Positions 11,504 to 61,874 of a stretch of 64,000 nucleotides of DNA are shown piece by piece. Location of the stretch: the NCBI RefSeq assembly GCF_043641665.1, contig NC_092181.1:4636921-4700920 (forward strand), in the 5' to 3' direction. Source of the stretch: Enoplosus armatus. Its lineage: Eukaryota > Chordata > Actinopteri > Centrarchiformes > Enoplosidae. A program made the translations under genes and the position numbers. How positions within the stretch are numbered: position 1 is the first letter of the stretch; each line of letters begins with the position of its first letter. The notes beneath the pieces were generated by a model. It was given only the letters and a program-made list of their open reading frames with translations. It had not been told where the DNA came from and searched no databases.

Positions 11504-11939
11504 ACACAGACAGCCTGTGACAGAGCAGGGTGTGAACCCCTCCGGTTTCCATCTACATAAACAAGCTTTAAGGTCTTTGGATGGAGATAAATCTGTGACA
11601 CACCCAAAATGTTTGGAAGGGAACTCCTCTTTCCAGCAAACACAAATTTCATGTACTTACATTCTCTAGTGCGGCTGGGAAATTTATAATTTAATACTAC
11701 TAAATTGTATGCAAAAGAACATCAGTTATTTGTATCAAAAGAGCAAAAAGCTGTGAACCATAACACATTTTCTACATTAAATTTAGTTGAGCCACTACCA
11801 AAACCTCAACCTATAAATATCATATTACTTAGCTTCAATTTCTTTTAAATGTCCAACAGCATTGTAAATTTTGTAACTGTAGTAGCTCTGAGAGGCTTTA
11901 ATAAGGCACAGAAGTGACTTAAGCTAAATCCCTAACATG

Positions 11940-12395
11940 CTCACAGTGACAATGCTGTTTAGTAAGTTTAATGTTTACTGTGTTCACCATCCTAGTTTAG
12001 AGTGTTAACATGCTAACATTTAGTAATTAACACTAGACACAAAGTACAGCTGAGACTGATGGGGATGTCATTAGTTTTGGTAGGTATTTGGTCATAAACC
12101 TAAGTATTGGAAACATTCAAATCTTGACTTGATGATGGTGGTAGAGTGAAAAGTCAGAGGATCGCCAGAGTTATCACAATTCATCCTGAGGGGGACATGA
12201 ATGTCTGTACCAAATGTCATGGCAGTTGTAGAGACATTTCACTGAAAACCACAAACTGGATGAACAGTCGGTTGCAGTCATCCTCCGGGGACCATGAATG
12301 TACAAACAATCCTGGCAATCCATCCAATAGTTGTGGAGATATTTCAGTCTGACCAACAGACTGACATTGTTATCCCTGGAGCCATGCCGCTAGCA
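11940..12395 (+). repeat. Dispersed repeat family B, copy 2
   Basis: Forward copy of the element at 7790-8260 (reverse) and 46115-46400. It includes 'aaagtacagctgagactgat', 'ggtatttggtcataaacc', 'gaggatcgccagagttatca' and 'gacatgaatgtctgtacc'. No open frame with family resemblance. Confidence 0.7.
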
Positions 12396-13974
12396 TGGCT
12401 TATAATAAAACCAAGAAGTGATGATGTAATACAAACAGCCGAAATACATCTGGGGACAGGAACCAGTTGTACTCTGTATGGAACCTACATCGTAGATAGT
12501 ATTGTGGTATTTGCCGTATGCCACAAGGCAATTGGATCCATCTGAGTGAACATTCTGCACTAAGCTCAGTCCTATACAGTCTGAATCCAGCCTGACCTGC
12601 ATGTATGTGTCAGGTATTGCAATTTAAAGTCATGGCATTGCTTGACGGAGACGCAGGCTTGAAACACACAATAAAAGCTTGCACTGAGCAGCATTCAGCG
12701 AGTGTACAGTTCTGCCTGTGTTTAGTATTGACTTGGGATGCGCATACTTTTTCTGTGACACTGACGTGCAGCTCCAGTAGCAATAAACAAGGAAAGATTG
12801 AAAATGTGATCATGGGAGCACTCTGGGGAATTTCTTGGTACATAGAAAGACTCAATTTTCTGCTTCACATCTGCTATCACCGCTGTGAATTGAAGCTTAT
12901 CAGGATGGAAAGGCTGAAACACACATTCTCCACAAGGTCAGTCTCACATACATTCTTAATGAAGCAACTCCAGGCTGTACATCATGGGGAAATTACAGGG
13001 CAGGGTTCCTGGCTCTGTGGTTGCAGGCAGCTCCGGGAGAGAGCTGATCACGCATCCAATTACTGACTGAACTGCCAGGGAGCAAAGCAACAAGATGACT
13101 CTATCTCACCTGTGTTATCCCTTATAACATCATGTATACAAACTGTGTGTGTGTGTGAGAGAGAGAGAGAGAACGCTGTGTCACGTTCTGACAACATGAC
13201 TCCAGACTGTCAGTAGCACTGTAGCATTGTGAAAAGGTTGTAGTAGGCGCTGCAAAACACGCTCCGTTGCTCACCTCAGCTTCCTCGTCTAAAAGTGTTT
13301 TCCTACCTTTCAAAGAAAACACTCCCCGATTAGAACATGCACTTTCATGTCTTCTGTCATGAGAGTAGACAGTCTGAGTGAAAAGTTGGCTAATGTTTCT
13401 TTCTTTTCTTTTTTTTTTGCTCACTTGTGCAACGAAAGCGAAGAAATTGACAGAGAAGCCAAAGAGGAAAAGGACGAGATTCCTGCAGAGCAATTAGCTC
13501 TTGTGCTACTGTGAGAGCTACACTTATTGTGTTTACGGTGATGGATTTCAAGACAAGGCTGCAGTGCACATACTCCTGTGTAAATAAATGGATCTATGGT
13601 AGATATGGAAAAGGTCACATAAAAATGTGCATTCATGAATAGAGAACAGTGCATTCTAAAGCTTTATTTCTCTATTTTTACAGCCACACTAATCAATACA
13701 TTTATAATACCAAAAAATTACTAAGAGTTATACAGAAGCCCTGAGAGGCAAGTGAGAAAAACATTTCCGGTGATCTAAAGTCTGATCTGAATTGTTTTCT
13801 CTCCTGTGTTTATGACTCAGCAACAGGTGAAAAAAAAGTTACTTACATTTTTTTCATCTGTGAAACAGGTGGGGAGAACATGGATGTAAACAGGAAACTG
13901 CTTGCTCGCACGTTCACTATATCAACTTTAAAAGCTGATAATCTGACAATGTTGTGTTTAGAGCATGTCACCTT
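12396..13974. other. Intergenic stretch between chrnb3 and chrna8
   Basis: Apart from a short GT/GA tract at about 13145-13172, I see no recognisable gene or repeat. An open frame on the plus strand at 12605-13066 shows no family signature, no splice-supported context and no biased composition, so I do not call it a gene. Confidence 0.4.
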
Positions 13975-14225
13975 TAAAGTTGATATGGCAAACTTGTTTG
14001 CAAGCATGGTTATTTAAACATCCAGCACTTACAGTACAGTGTCTGCCTACTGTTTGGTGCTGAGCAGGTAGTGTACGGTGGGTTTTTAGAGCTTTTTCCA
14101 CTGAAAACATCTGCCTGGTGCGACTGAAAACATCTGCTGTGAGAGTGAACCAAAACAGTTTAGTTGAGGTCCTCAACAATGAGCTGACGCTCACTTTAAA
14201 GCTCCGTAAAGCCGAGGGCAGCTGT
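13975..14225 (-). repeat. Dispersed repeat family D, copy 1
   Basis: Its reverse complement matches 18655-18990 in the order 'ggct...gctcattgtt', 'ctgttttggttcactctca', 'accaggcag', 'cag.agaaaaagctct' and 'ctcagcaccaaa'. It is a non-coding dispersed element. The two copies face each other across chrna8 exon 1. Confidence 0.7.
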
Positions 14226-16740
14226 TTTCACATGGTCATTTGCTTTTAAATGTCCTTTGACAGTAGCTGCATTCAAGTCATTTCTCTTCCTAAACATGTA
14301 CAGTTTGATTTAACATGAAGTATGCTGAGACATGTGCAATGGCATAAGCCTCAGCATAACTCACATGTCCAGCCTTATGCTTGATGATCATGCCTGTGAT
14401 GTTTTTATGTTAATTATATTTATAGTGTGGGCTTGGGGCTACTATGCTGTATGTTAAAGTGTTGTGTGTGGTAAAGGGGGGAGGGGGAGTCTCTTTCAGT
14501 TGGACTAGAAGAGACAACACACATATACAGGACTGCACTGTAAATAAACAGGTGCACAGCCCACACTCACAAACACTGCACACATACACGCACTCACACA
14601 CACACGTACACACGGTACCAACTCCAATCCCTGCAGGTTCAGCCAAAAGGACATTTATTTAATGTGAGCTGATGGCAGTCTACATACATGTACAACACTG
14701 TGCCCAAACTGAAGCCAGAGGGAGACAGAAAGGCAAGGAGGGGGAGGCAGGGGGAGGCAGGGGTCTACACACTGAAGGGAGAGGGAGAGTGATAGATAGT
14801 GAGAGCTACAGAGGCGCTGCGGGCACTCTCGTAATGGTCTGAGGACATCACTGCATCTGATGCTCACAGGCCAGAACTGCAAGAGTACAGAACAGAGAAG
14901 TGGAAGAAAGGAAACAGAGGGGGAGAGGAGATGGACGGCTGAGGAGGAGGAGGAGAGAGAGAGGACAGAAAGGAAGATCAGTGTAGCAGATGGGTAGAGG
15001 GTAAAAGAAAGGAGACTAGACTAAACTAGAGGAAGTGAATGGGTGACTAAGAGGAAGACAAAAAGAGAGGACGAACATTAAGAAGGTGATGCAAAGAAGA
15101 CGGGGGTGGCATACATGAGTAAGCTCACAGACCAGGAAGCAGATCGTCAGCGCATCACACCAACAGACAGCTTGAGGCATCTCCATATAAACTAATGAGG
15201 CCACACACTGACTCCTACACACACACACACACACACACAAAACAATGCAATACTCCATCATGTGTCATGGCGGTGTAAGGTGTGCTGTCTGCGTGCCCTG
15301 AAGAGGTTTTCCTTCCCCGCTGACAGCACCACACTGAAGCTCAGGCTGTCTCATTAGAGGTAATTATGGGATGCAATATGCTTTAGCAACTGGACGCATG
15401 CACCAGAATTCACCACATTGGTCGGCTGCTGCACTGATTAAAGATGAAATTATAAACTTATTTCATCATCTGCACCACTGCTGCGCAGAAAGGCTTGTTA
15501 ATCAAAATAGCGACATATAACGTCCTTGTTATAAAATGCACAGCCTGTCGGCTGGTATTTGAGCTGTGCAGAATGCCAAGGTGTTTAAAACTGACTGACT
15601 GGGAATTTAACGAGGAAAAAAACAGCATGTGTAACAAATTAGACAGTAAATGGGACGCAAAAAGGCAAAATTGTAATGCTAAGCCCTCAATTTACGGGGG
15701 AAACAAGGTTGTTACCCCATAGTGTATTGTGTAATTTCCCCCCGGGGATCAATAAAGTATTTCTGATTCTGAAAATGATTAACGATGAACAATAATAATA
15801 AAGTGTTCTCGTGCCACGTACAGTCAGTACGCAACAGTGAGGCGGCTTGGCCAGAGAAAGACATTAATGCACATGAGTCGTGGGCACCTGATCAGCAGGC
15901 TAGAAAAACCATTTGCCTTTGCTGAGTGAGCAGTTTTCATTGAAATGAATGGGCATGCATGTTTGAGTACATCATTTATTGTTTGATACATCCACAAACT
16001 ACCATCAGTGGCTATAAACCTAGTTCAGTTGTACACAAAGACCCACCTCACCTGTTCCAACTTGTCCTTACTGCTCATAAACACTTGAAGCTATCCCTTT
16101 GAGATGTTTTCTCTTGTCCTGCATGTCGTGTTTACATAATCGTTGCATGGTCACTGTCAAACTGTTTGTGTTATAAATTCAACCTTCAGATATGTTTCTG
16201 TTGGCTTGTTGAAAATATAAGTGAATAACTAGAGGAGAGGAGAGAGCGGAGGATGCCACATGTGATGCCAGTGACAGTGAGAAGGAATGGACACTGGAGG
16301 ATGAAGCAAGAGGACAATGAAGAGGCAGAGGGAGGAAAAACAGGATTGTGAGAAAGGAATGAAAGGAGTGTAGAAGGGGCTGACACACTACTTGCAAAAG
16401 AGGACAAGGCTGCTGAGAGAGGTGTGTGTGTGTGTGTGTGTGAGAGAAGGGAAATGACTCCCGTTTCTGGCTCATACCTGAACTGGATTTGTGGACTTTT
16501 TGTTGTTGTTGCTCAGTTGCATCGGACTCATCCTTCCCACCTGTTGGGGGATAAGAGGACAAGGATGAGGCAGTGACACACAATCACTGCTCCCATACTT
16601 TAGGTTGGAAGGGAGATCATTTCACTACTCCCCCCCCCCAAAAAAAACAACCACACACGCAGGGATGCCACCAAAACCCTGCTCATCAAGTGCACTACTG
16701 AGCATGCGCTAAACAAGCCTTGAGCTAATTGTTCATTGAA
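14226..16740. other. Intergenic, simple-sequence-rich region upstream of chrna8
   Basis: Purine-rich tracts (about 14700-15080), CA/GT microsatellites (about 14570-14620, 15218-15240, 16421-16442) and a C run near 16631. No protein family was recognised. Confidence 0.5.
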
Positions 16741-16773
16741 CATTTACATGAGTAAAGTTTTCCAAAGTGGAGG

Positions 16774-17099
16774 GGGGCGGGGTGATGTCGCCCCGCGTTG
16801 GAGATCCCTGTGTTTCCTTTAGTCATCGCGTCTCGTACAGCAGACGAGGAGGACGAGGATGACCGGAGGGGACAAACCCTGACGGAGATGACGGCGTAGT
16901 GCGCAGGAGCAGCCAGCTGACAGGTGGCTGTCGTCATCACCGCACGCGGGCTCGACTCTAGGACAGGAACCACGCAGAGGGACAAGCTCGAGATGTTTGA
17001 TATAAAAACACAGCTGAGGTGGGGGGGGGTGAGGGAGCGGAATCCAAAGTGACTTTAGAGGCGAGAGTCCACTCAAACACAAGCACACAGACATCGCGC

Positions 17100-17147
<48 letters not shown>

Positions 17148-17232
17148 ACCACCAACAGTCTGACAAAGCAGCACTCCCCCGAAGTTTAACATCCCCAGCG
17201 GTCCACAGAGGGAGTTCTGCTCCGCCGCTGCC
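16774..17232 (+). promoter_or_regulatory. Candidate promoter and 5' UTR of chrna8
   Basis: A perfect GC box (GGGGCGGGG, 16774-16782) starts a CpG-richer stretch (about 16774-16960) just upstream of the first coding exon. It is followed by a (GA)20 tract at 17106-17146, only 87 bp before the ATG. No TATA box is obvious. The transcription start is inferred only from position. Confidence 0.4.
17106..17146. repeat. (GA)n microsatellite next to chrna8 exon 1
   Basis: About 20 GA units, 87 bp upstream of the chrna8 start codon and probably inside the 5' UTR or core promoter. Confidence 0.9.
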
Positions 17233-54372
<37,140 letters not shown>

Positions 54373-54917
54373 GGCTGATCTCCCACTTCTCTGAGAGGAA
54401 AAAGGGAGGCAAAGCTAACTCATTCAAAATCCAGACACAATTAGAACTGTACCACACCAGCCTCCCTGCCACAACTATGTGAAGCCATGTGAAGTTTCAG
54501 TTATTTTAAGTGTTGCTACAAGTCATAGTACGTCAGGACCTTTCCCCCTATCTTCATATATATGTTAGTAGTATATGGTTGTATGAAGGAGATTTTTCCC
54601 TTTCAAGGTGGCTCTCCTAGCTTACACTGTGCATACAGTATTCCACGTAGGAGGCTGAGGCTACATGCAGTAGTTTATGATTAGAAACTCACACTAACAC
54701 TCTTCCCATCTGCATCCCTGCTGTATCATCATTCACCTGCTGCTACTTGGGCTTCACGTCTCATCAGTTTACTGTTAACACTCCTTCCCTTCCAGCTTTC
54801 TTTTCTCTTACTTCTTTCTACTCTTTTCCGCTTCCTTTCCCCTGCTGTGGCGCTCCTCATCTTCGAGAGACGTCTTAATGTCTTCAGTAGATACATACAG
54901 TACAGTCAATAGAGTTC

Positions 54918-54973
54918 AATAAACAGTTTTAGAAGTCGTTTTTTTTGCTAGTTTTTTGTATTTTGTAAATAAA
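54918..54973 (+). promoter_or_regulatory. Poly(A) signals of chrna8
   Basis: AATAAA occurs at 54918-54923 and again at 54968-54973, about 550 and 600 bp after the chrna8 stop. Either would give a moderate 3' UTR. They are the first canonical hexamers after the stop. Confidence 0.6.
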
Positions 54974-55097
54974 CCTACATCTTACTTTATAAATGTGGTG
55001 AAGTTGAGATGAAATCTTTTTGAGTTAAGTTGGTGAATTTACTGAGAGTGGCTGGCGTGTTAACTCACAGCACTGTGCATCTCAATTCTCTTTGAAC

Positions 55098-55410
55098 TAG
55101 GGCTGCAACTAATGATTATTTTCATTTTAGATTCATTTGGAAACTTCTAGATTAGTTGCTTTGTATATAAAATGTCAAAAAATAGAGAAAAATGCCCGTT
55201 GTAATTTCCCAAGGTGACAACCAACAGTTCCAAACTCAAGATGTTATAATTTACTATCATAAGTGGCGAAGAAAAGCATTCATTCCTCACGTTTGAGGAG
55301 ATGGATGTTTGGGTTGTTTGCTTGAAACTTGACTAAAACAATTAATTAATAGTCAAAATAGTTGCAGATTAACTTTCTGTTGATCAACTAATCCATTTAT
55401 TGACTACTTG
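55098..55410. repeat. Dispersed repeat starting 'agggctgcaactaatgatta'
   Basis: The left end and the right part ('tcaaaatagttgcagattaa', 'gatcaactaatcca') are imperfect inverted partners, with 'tataaaatgtcaaaaaatag' between. I recognise this as a common fish fold-back element, here degenerate. Confidence 0.6.
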
Positions 55411-56225
55411 TTTCACCTCCATTTTAAACACCTCCATCTTGTCACTCCTTTTCACACATGTTAAGTATTCGATTGTTCATTACTCACCTCGTTCTTGCCT
55501 TTCAAGTCATTATCATTTCCTTGCCCTCCCTTTGTTGCCACCAGTCTTCTCATGTCCTTGCACAGCTTAGGCCCGGGTTCTATATCCATAAATGTGAATA
55601 GAGAAAGTTTTATCATCACCCCAGTAGAGATGAATTTCGTACTAATCTTTTTTAGTGCAGAGTGCTTTGTGTTTTTACTCTCTAATGCTCAGCAAAAGGC
55701 AAACACTTTCTTCTCTAATCTCTAGCAACAACATGCAACAAGGATTACTGGGTGACCTTATGTAACAGATTCGTGTTGAAACCTTGTCTCTTCTCACAAC
55801 CCGAGTGTCCCGTCTGATCCTTAGTGATACAAGACTCATGTGAATTCCCACTTTTACACACACACACAACTGGACTCACAGACTTCTCCAACTTAGCACT
55901 TGGCCATTTTAATTAGAGTTTTAAGTGGAACCGAGGAAGACTGAAAACAACAAAATACAGTACACTGCGTGCCTCCTGCAGACATGGTCACTGAAATGGA
56001 GTTCATGCTGTTACAGATAATCAATGGGCCAAGTGCAGACAAAAAGCTGCCACCCAGTGACTTCCTTTCATGTCACTCTATGACTCCAAAACTGTAAAGC
56101 ATCTAAATGTCATATCCACTCATAATGGACAGACAGGAAAGGGTGAAGCCAATCTCGGCTAAAATGTAGCACAAAGGCTGCACTTTGCAGTACTCTTTGT
56201 GTTACTATTTTTGATCCAGTTTTGG

Positions 56226-56530
56226 AGAGCTGAGAAGATCGATACCCGTCTCATGTCTGAACGGTAACGATGAAGCTACAGTCAGCAGCTGCGGTTAGCT
56301 TAGCTTAGCATGAAGGCAACCAGCAGAGACTCCCGAAAGTCAAAAAATAATGATTGAGCTTTAGAGGTGCTGGAAGGCTGATTTAGTTACGTTTGGACAG
56401 AGCAAGGCCAGTTTTTATGCTAAGCTAAGCTAAGCTAAACAACTGCTGGCCATAGCTTTATATTTAACATACAGACGTGAGGGTGGTATCAATTTTGTCT
56501 TGTAACTCTTGGTGGGAAAGAAAAAATGTA
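56226..56530. mobile_element. Fold-back MITE family A, copy in spacer (1 of 3)
   Basis: Landmarks 'gctgagaagatcgatacc', 'ggttagcttagcttagcatg', 'agctttagaggtgctgg', 'gctaagctaagctaagc' and 'gtggtatcaattt'. Both ends are eroded. Confidence 0.7.
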
Positions 56531-57691
56531 CTATTCGTCTAATATTGGTTCATCATTCCACATTGTGTATATTGTAGATTTTAAGTTGCATGGGGGTCAC
56601 TGCAGGTGGAGGCTGAAAGCTGAGCACTGATGAACAAAAATGTTTATTTTTTATTTTACCTGTCAAAGTTCATGTCGACAAAAGTGGGTCGAGGGGTCTT
56701 GGCTGCCGTAAGTACGTTGCGCAACAGATTGAGGAATAATGCAGAACCTTGATCCCCGACTCATCTTGGAGAACATGAACAGTGGAGATGTGATGACTCA
56801 TAAGTGTCTTCTACATACACACAGACTTGGACTGACAGCTGATGACAGCCAATTATGTAGATACTTTGTGAGATAACCTGACCCATTTCTATTGTTACTC
56901 ACTCATGCTGATGTCTATTCAGCGTATGTTTTTTATGTGAGAGGCATTTATGGCGCTGAAAGGGTTTAAAGTGTGTTAAATGAAGAATGACGGAAACTCT
57001 TAAGATGAGACTGTACTGAATATATGAAAAGAGAATTAGGTATGCAGGGTAAAAGACAATTCTGCAATTCACAAGTCAAAGCTACGTAGAAGCTGAAAGC
57101 ACACGACTGGCTGAAATAGCTGTGTCGAAAATGTGAAATTCTATTGACTGATATTAAAAAGTACACTTAAAATTAGGGTGTGACCGTTTGCTTTTGCCAT
57201 GCTATCACAGGCTTTTTTTTTCTCCAATCACCAGTGTTGTATTTTTGTCAACTTGAGTGTCTTTTTTTATTGTGGTCTGTGCCTCTCAGTATGATTCATT
57301 CACGTTTGAAGGATGTACATAAATGCTCACTGTACATGACTATTTTGAGAAAAATAAAGGAGAAATGTGATAATAACTGGCATTTGAGTGGCTGACATGC
57401 TACAATTTACTAAATACCCTTAAAAATGCTTTCCCTCACCAAAGTTGTCAGACTCTCCTCGTGCCTTTCTTGAAGTGATTGAGTTATAACAGGGTAGCTG
57501 TTGTCAATCTAACTGGACAGTGTAATTACAGTGTAATGACAGCTTGTCATCTGATGTGCTTGATTAACCACAGCATGCTATTGCCATAGTATTGTTCAAT
57601 ACAATATAGTTATATGAAATGCGACATTTCACAGCTTAAAAAAATAAAACTGGCAGAAATCAGGAAATGTTGATTTTTCTGACTATAAACT

Positions 57692-58030
57692 TTAAAGGAA
57701 TAGTTCGACATTTGGGAAATGTGCGTAATTTGCTTTCTTGCCGACAGTAAGATGAGAAGATTGATAACGCTAATGTCTGTACAGCAAAAATGTAGCTGGA
57801 GCCAGTAGCTGGTTAGCTTAGCTTAGCACAAAGACTGGAAACGTCTAGCCTGGAAGTGTAAAAACAAATTGTGTTAACTAGTGTTTTGCCCCGTTTCCAC
57901 TCTGTTTGCTAAGCTAAGCTAACCGTCTTATTCAATGGACAGCCACAAGAGTGGTATCAATCTTCTTATCTAACTCTCTGTAAGAAAGCAAATAAGCGCA
58001 TTTCCGAAAAACGTCAAACTTTTTCTTTAA
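57692..58030. mobile_element. Fold-back MITE family A, most complete copy
   Basis: TTAA (57692-57695), then AGGAATAGTTCGACATTTGG; right end ...CGTCAAACTTTTTCT, then TTAA (58027-58030). The two ends are inverted partners for roughly 75 bp, down to 'agaagattgata' / 'tatcaatcttct'. Inside, 'ttagcttagcttagca' pairs with 'tgctaagctaagctaa'. TTAA at both edges suits a piggyBac-type target duplication, but TTAA could also belong to the repeat. No coding sequence. Confidence 0.8.
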
Positions 58031-59149
58031 ATCTGAAATCTCCAGCAAAACTTCTTAATGTTTAAGTGTTTTGTGTGTGGACTAGTTTGTTGCAAAATAA
58101 CACAGTTAATGTGATCAAGACGTCAACAACAGAGCCCAGCATCTGTTGATTTATGAAGCCAGGCTGTTTTTTTTTTCTTCTTCCATTTTTTCTTTTTGAT
58201 TGACAAACAAGAACTGACACATTTCAACACTGCCTCATACTTACTGAAGAGGAACCTTGCTCATTTCCCAGCAGGAATGAATGACTGAGATAGACCAAGT
58301 CAGGAGGGAACCAATCTCCTTACATCCTGTGATATTAGTTAGGACGTTTGGCAGCTCACACATGCACACACACAAACACACCCACACAGACGCGCACACA
58401 CACACAGGCCAAATGCTGCTCAGCAGAGTGATGACATGTTCAGATTGGTCAAATCTAATCTCAGGCTTCACTACGCGCAGACAGACAGCTGTTGGTGGCT
58501 GGAATTGCACCACACTGTATCACACTATGCAAACACACACACACAAACCTTTCATTTGCCAACAAATGAAAAGCTGATATAGACCCCACCCCACCCCTTT
58601 CCCTGCAGACTGTCCCAGAGCTGCTTCCCTTTTTCTGATGTCCTGAGATGGAACAGACCACCTGGGTTGTGGGGGGGTGTTACGCAATCCTGGTGAATAA
58701 TGTTTGCTCTGTTTGGTGGCACTGTTGGTACCAGGTCAGCTGGAACAGATCTCCGTAGACTTTGTTCAGTAGAGATAGCTCCTGTGAGGTCTATATGGCC
58801 TGCACGCACACACCCTTCTGGTCTTCAGGTGGGGACTCATTAGTGCGTTAGTTCAGACGGTGCCCGACCACATGCGACCATATACTTTTGCATGATTGAG
58901 GTGGAAGGCTTCTTCACGGTCATAGCCTCAGGTGCTGTTCATTCTGACCTGTATATTGCTAGCTGTATATATAAGGGCCTCAGTCTTGTCATTTCGCTCC
59001 TCGTGTTGCATATAGAACATGTCTAACTAGACCAGGACTCAAGTGCTTATGTCAAGTCTTGGAACACTGGAATACTTTAAGATTATTATTATCTATCCAT
59101 GCATACATACATCCAGAACCCATCATTTTAAACATTTTATGTTTATTCT

Positions 59150-59467
59150 TTAGCTAGCATAAATACTGGGAAACAGGCATCTAGCTGTGTCTGAAGGTAA
59201 CAAAATCTGTCTATTGGCACCTCTAAAGTTCACTAATCAACATTATATCTCGTTTGTTTATTTTGTACAAAAACCAAAGTGTAAAAACCACATGTTGTGG
59301 TTTTATTGAGGATTATGTGATGGACTATTTCTTGCCGGCACTGGAGTCTCATTGCATTTATAAGAAGCTCAGTAACCGGCTGCTGGCTGCAGCTTCATAT
59401 TTAGTGCAGACACGAGAGCAAAAATGCGAATAATTGTATTTCCCAAAATGTTGAACTATACCTTTAA
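59150..59467. mobile_element. Fold-back MITE family A, copy in spacer (3 of 3)
   Basis: Landmarks 'tagctagcataaatactggg', 'ggcacctctaaagttcacta', 'ccacatgttgtggttttat' and 'gtatttcccaaaatgttgaa'. The right end stops at TTAA (59464-59467). Confidence 0.7.
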
Positions 59468-61874
59468 ATCTGACAAGGCAATCGGGATATTTGAGTGTAC
59501 GGCCAAAAACTTGAAAGTCACTGCTGTGGTGGAACTTTTTAATGATATCAATCGGTGCTAAATAACCTGTGTGACCTAGACAGTCTAATATGCAAACACT
59601 GAGCGATCACACATTTTCTGTTCAGCCCAAATGACTGTTGTCAACATCATTAAACCAAAGTACAAATCACTCCAGTGAGAGCACAAGGCTGACCCACGGC
59701 CGATCTGTGCTTCTCATCATTACAAAACACGTCAATTAGTTGTCAAATATTCATGTTAACAGCTGTCCTGATTGACCTACAGCTGTTTCCATCAATTGTG
59801 TCTCAATCTCACACACTATTTTTATCCTGTTCTTTCCCCCTTTGAAAAAAAAAACACAAAACACCTCCATTTTCCTTTGGACCCATCTGTTTCAAACATC
59901 AACCAAGTCCTCTTCCCTCTGACTTAATCCACAGGGGTGGAAGTGTGTGTGATGATAAAACATTGTTAATCTGGTAGAGTGACTGGGGCATGTAATCTCA
60001 TTTCTACTCCTTCAATCCTTTCCCTCCCTCTTTATTATGACTCCCATCCAAATAACAGCACAGTGCATTCACAGTTATTTTCAGTGCATAATCCTCATAA
60101 AAGGATTGATTGAGAGAAAGGAGGTTAATAAAGGAGGTTAGGAGGTCAGCGGATGTTGCTGTTGATGACACAACAGCTGGAGAAAATCATACATGTGTGA
60201 AGTTGTGCAGTCATTGTTTGTGCACTAGCGAGGAGGAAGCACACGAAATGAAAACAGAAATGAATTGAACTGGATCACATGAGGGATTTGTTTTTAGTGC
60301 AGAAACTTGCTTTCAGGTGCAGTCTGTTTTCACTGTCCGTGAGTAAACCTGTGTGAAGGTGAGATTAATAAATAGAAAGGTTTCACCTCTGAACTGACAT
60401 GTCCTGATGGAGTGTACTTGAAAGCCCCCAGCAAAAGCCAGAGAACTCATCACCATTTACAGCTTTAGGGAAGCCTTTGCATGACATGTAAAACAATCGC
60501 CTCCGCTACAGATCCCAAACCTGCACAAAAATAGACGGAGTAAGTTAGTTTAATAATCAAAGTGCATAGCGGTCTGTACATGTGGGACAGTGAAGGACAG
60601 AGAAACAGATAGCGGGAAGGCGACAGATATTGGAAAGTGATAAAGTGTAAGTTTACAGCACATTTAACTATATTATTTAACCATAGTAAGTATTCAAAAT
60701 GTAATAGTGTGTCTACTCTACATGTTACACTACTTTACAGTTGCTTTGGCTCAATTTTTTCGGTGTGCAAAACTCATAATGCAAAGAGCAAAAACTAACT
60801 TGCTAAATTCTTACCATTAAACACAAATTGCTTTCCTTACATACAGAGTTCTAAACACTGAAGCACATGCTCAGTCCTTAGAATACAACCACCTCATATT
60901 AGTTTGAAAGATTATTACTAAGATCACTGAATCAATGCAACGTGTGTTTTCAAGCATTTATCCTTTTTTATTATAATTATGATAATTATTATTTTGAGGG
61001 CAAAACTATTAATACAGAATTTTGAAAATTGAAACTTAGCCAAAACAAAAAGCAAATACTGTGATAAGCAGTCAGGGATACTGTCAAATAAAACATCTAT
61101 CATTTGTACCAATGCTTTTAATAAGTTATCTTTCTCTCTACAGCAACGTGAGCTACTGGAATTTTTTTTTCTGTATTTGTATTGCTCCTCCCCAGGTTGA
61201 TGTTAAACATAGTGTTTATATATGCCTGATCCTGCATGCTGTTACTGGAGGAGTAAGGTGTGGAGGAGGCAGTGTGTGTGTGTGTGACAGAGACAGAGAT
61301 TGAGTGTGTCTGCACCCTGCCCCAGTACTGCAGTGGGTGCACTTAATGTGTTTGAAGAGCCATATTTTATGTATTTGCACTGCATGCCCTAAGTGACACA
61401 AATAGGCTGCTGATGTGTGGAAGGGTTATGGCGGAAACATTTCATCATTTGATGATCATCACTCCTTCTCCTGTCTCAACTCGTCCCTCTTAGCTATCCT
61501 GTTTCTTTTTTCCTTTGTGGACCATTAACATCTATGTGTATGTCTGGCCCCCCACCTCCGTTCATCCATCTGCTGTGTCTATTCCGCCATCCATCCCTCC
61601 GCCTTTTCCCTCCCCGAGGCTACATGTGTACTGTAAATTTCCGTAAGCACATTCAACCAATGACTTACCGCACAGCGTGAATGGAGCTCTCCAGTATGGT
61701 CTAGTATATGGTGTTTACACCGTGTCTCATCTTCAAAGATCTGGATGTACTGCACCCGCTCTCTTCAAGAGTCAGCAGGATGAGACTTTGCTGCTGCATA
61801 TAACTGATATTAACCTCCTTGGATGCACACGAGTGTACAAAGGAAGCAGATCAGTCATGGCTAGCTCAGGAGTG

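Larger units (their letters stand above)
54974..61874. other. Convergent spacer between chrna8 and dnah2
   Basis: 6.9 kb without a recognised gene. It holds a 'ggctgcaactaatga' repeat (55098-55410), three family A MITEs (56226-56530, 57692-58030, 59150-59467), short CA runs near 58360-58405, and A/T-rich sequence. Short open frames here have no family resemblance. Confidence 0.6.

Noticed and set aside
12605..13066. 153-codon open frame between chrnb3 and chrna8
   Set aside because: No recognisable domain, no splice partner and ordinary non-coding composition. Frames of this length occur by chance in 64 kb.
14410..14662. Open frames with Cys-Val or His-Thr repeats on both strands
   Set aside because: Produced by CA/GT microsatellite sequence.
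9751..17232. Possible third nicotinic gene (chrna6 is a usual neighbour of chrnb3)
   Set aside because: Read for the conserved exon motifs (DEKNQ, the Cys loop, M1-M3, CC of loop C) on both strands and found none.
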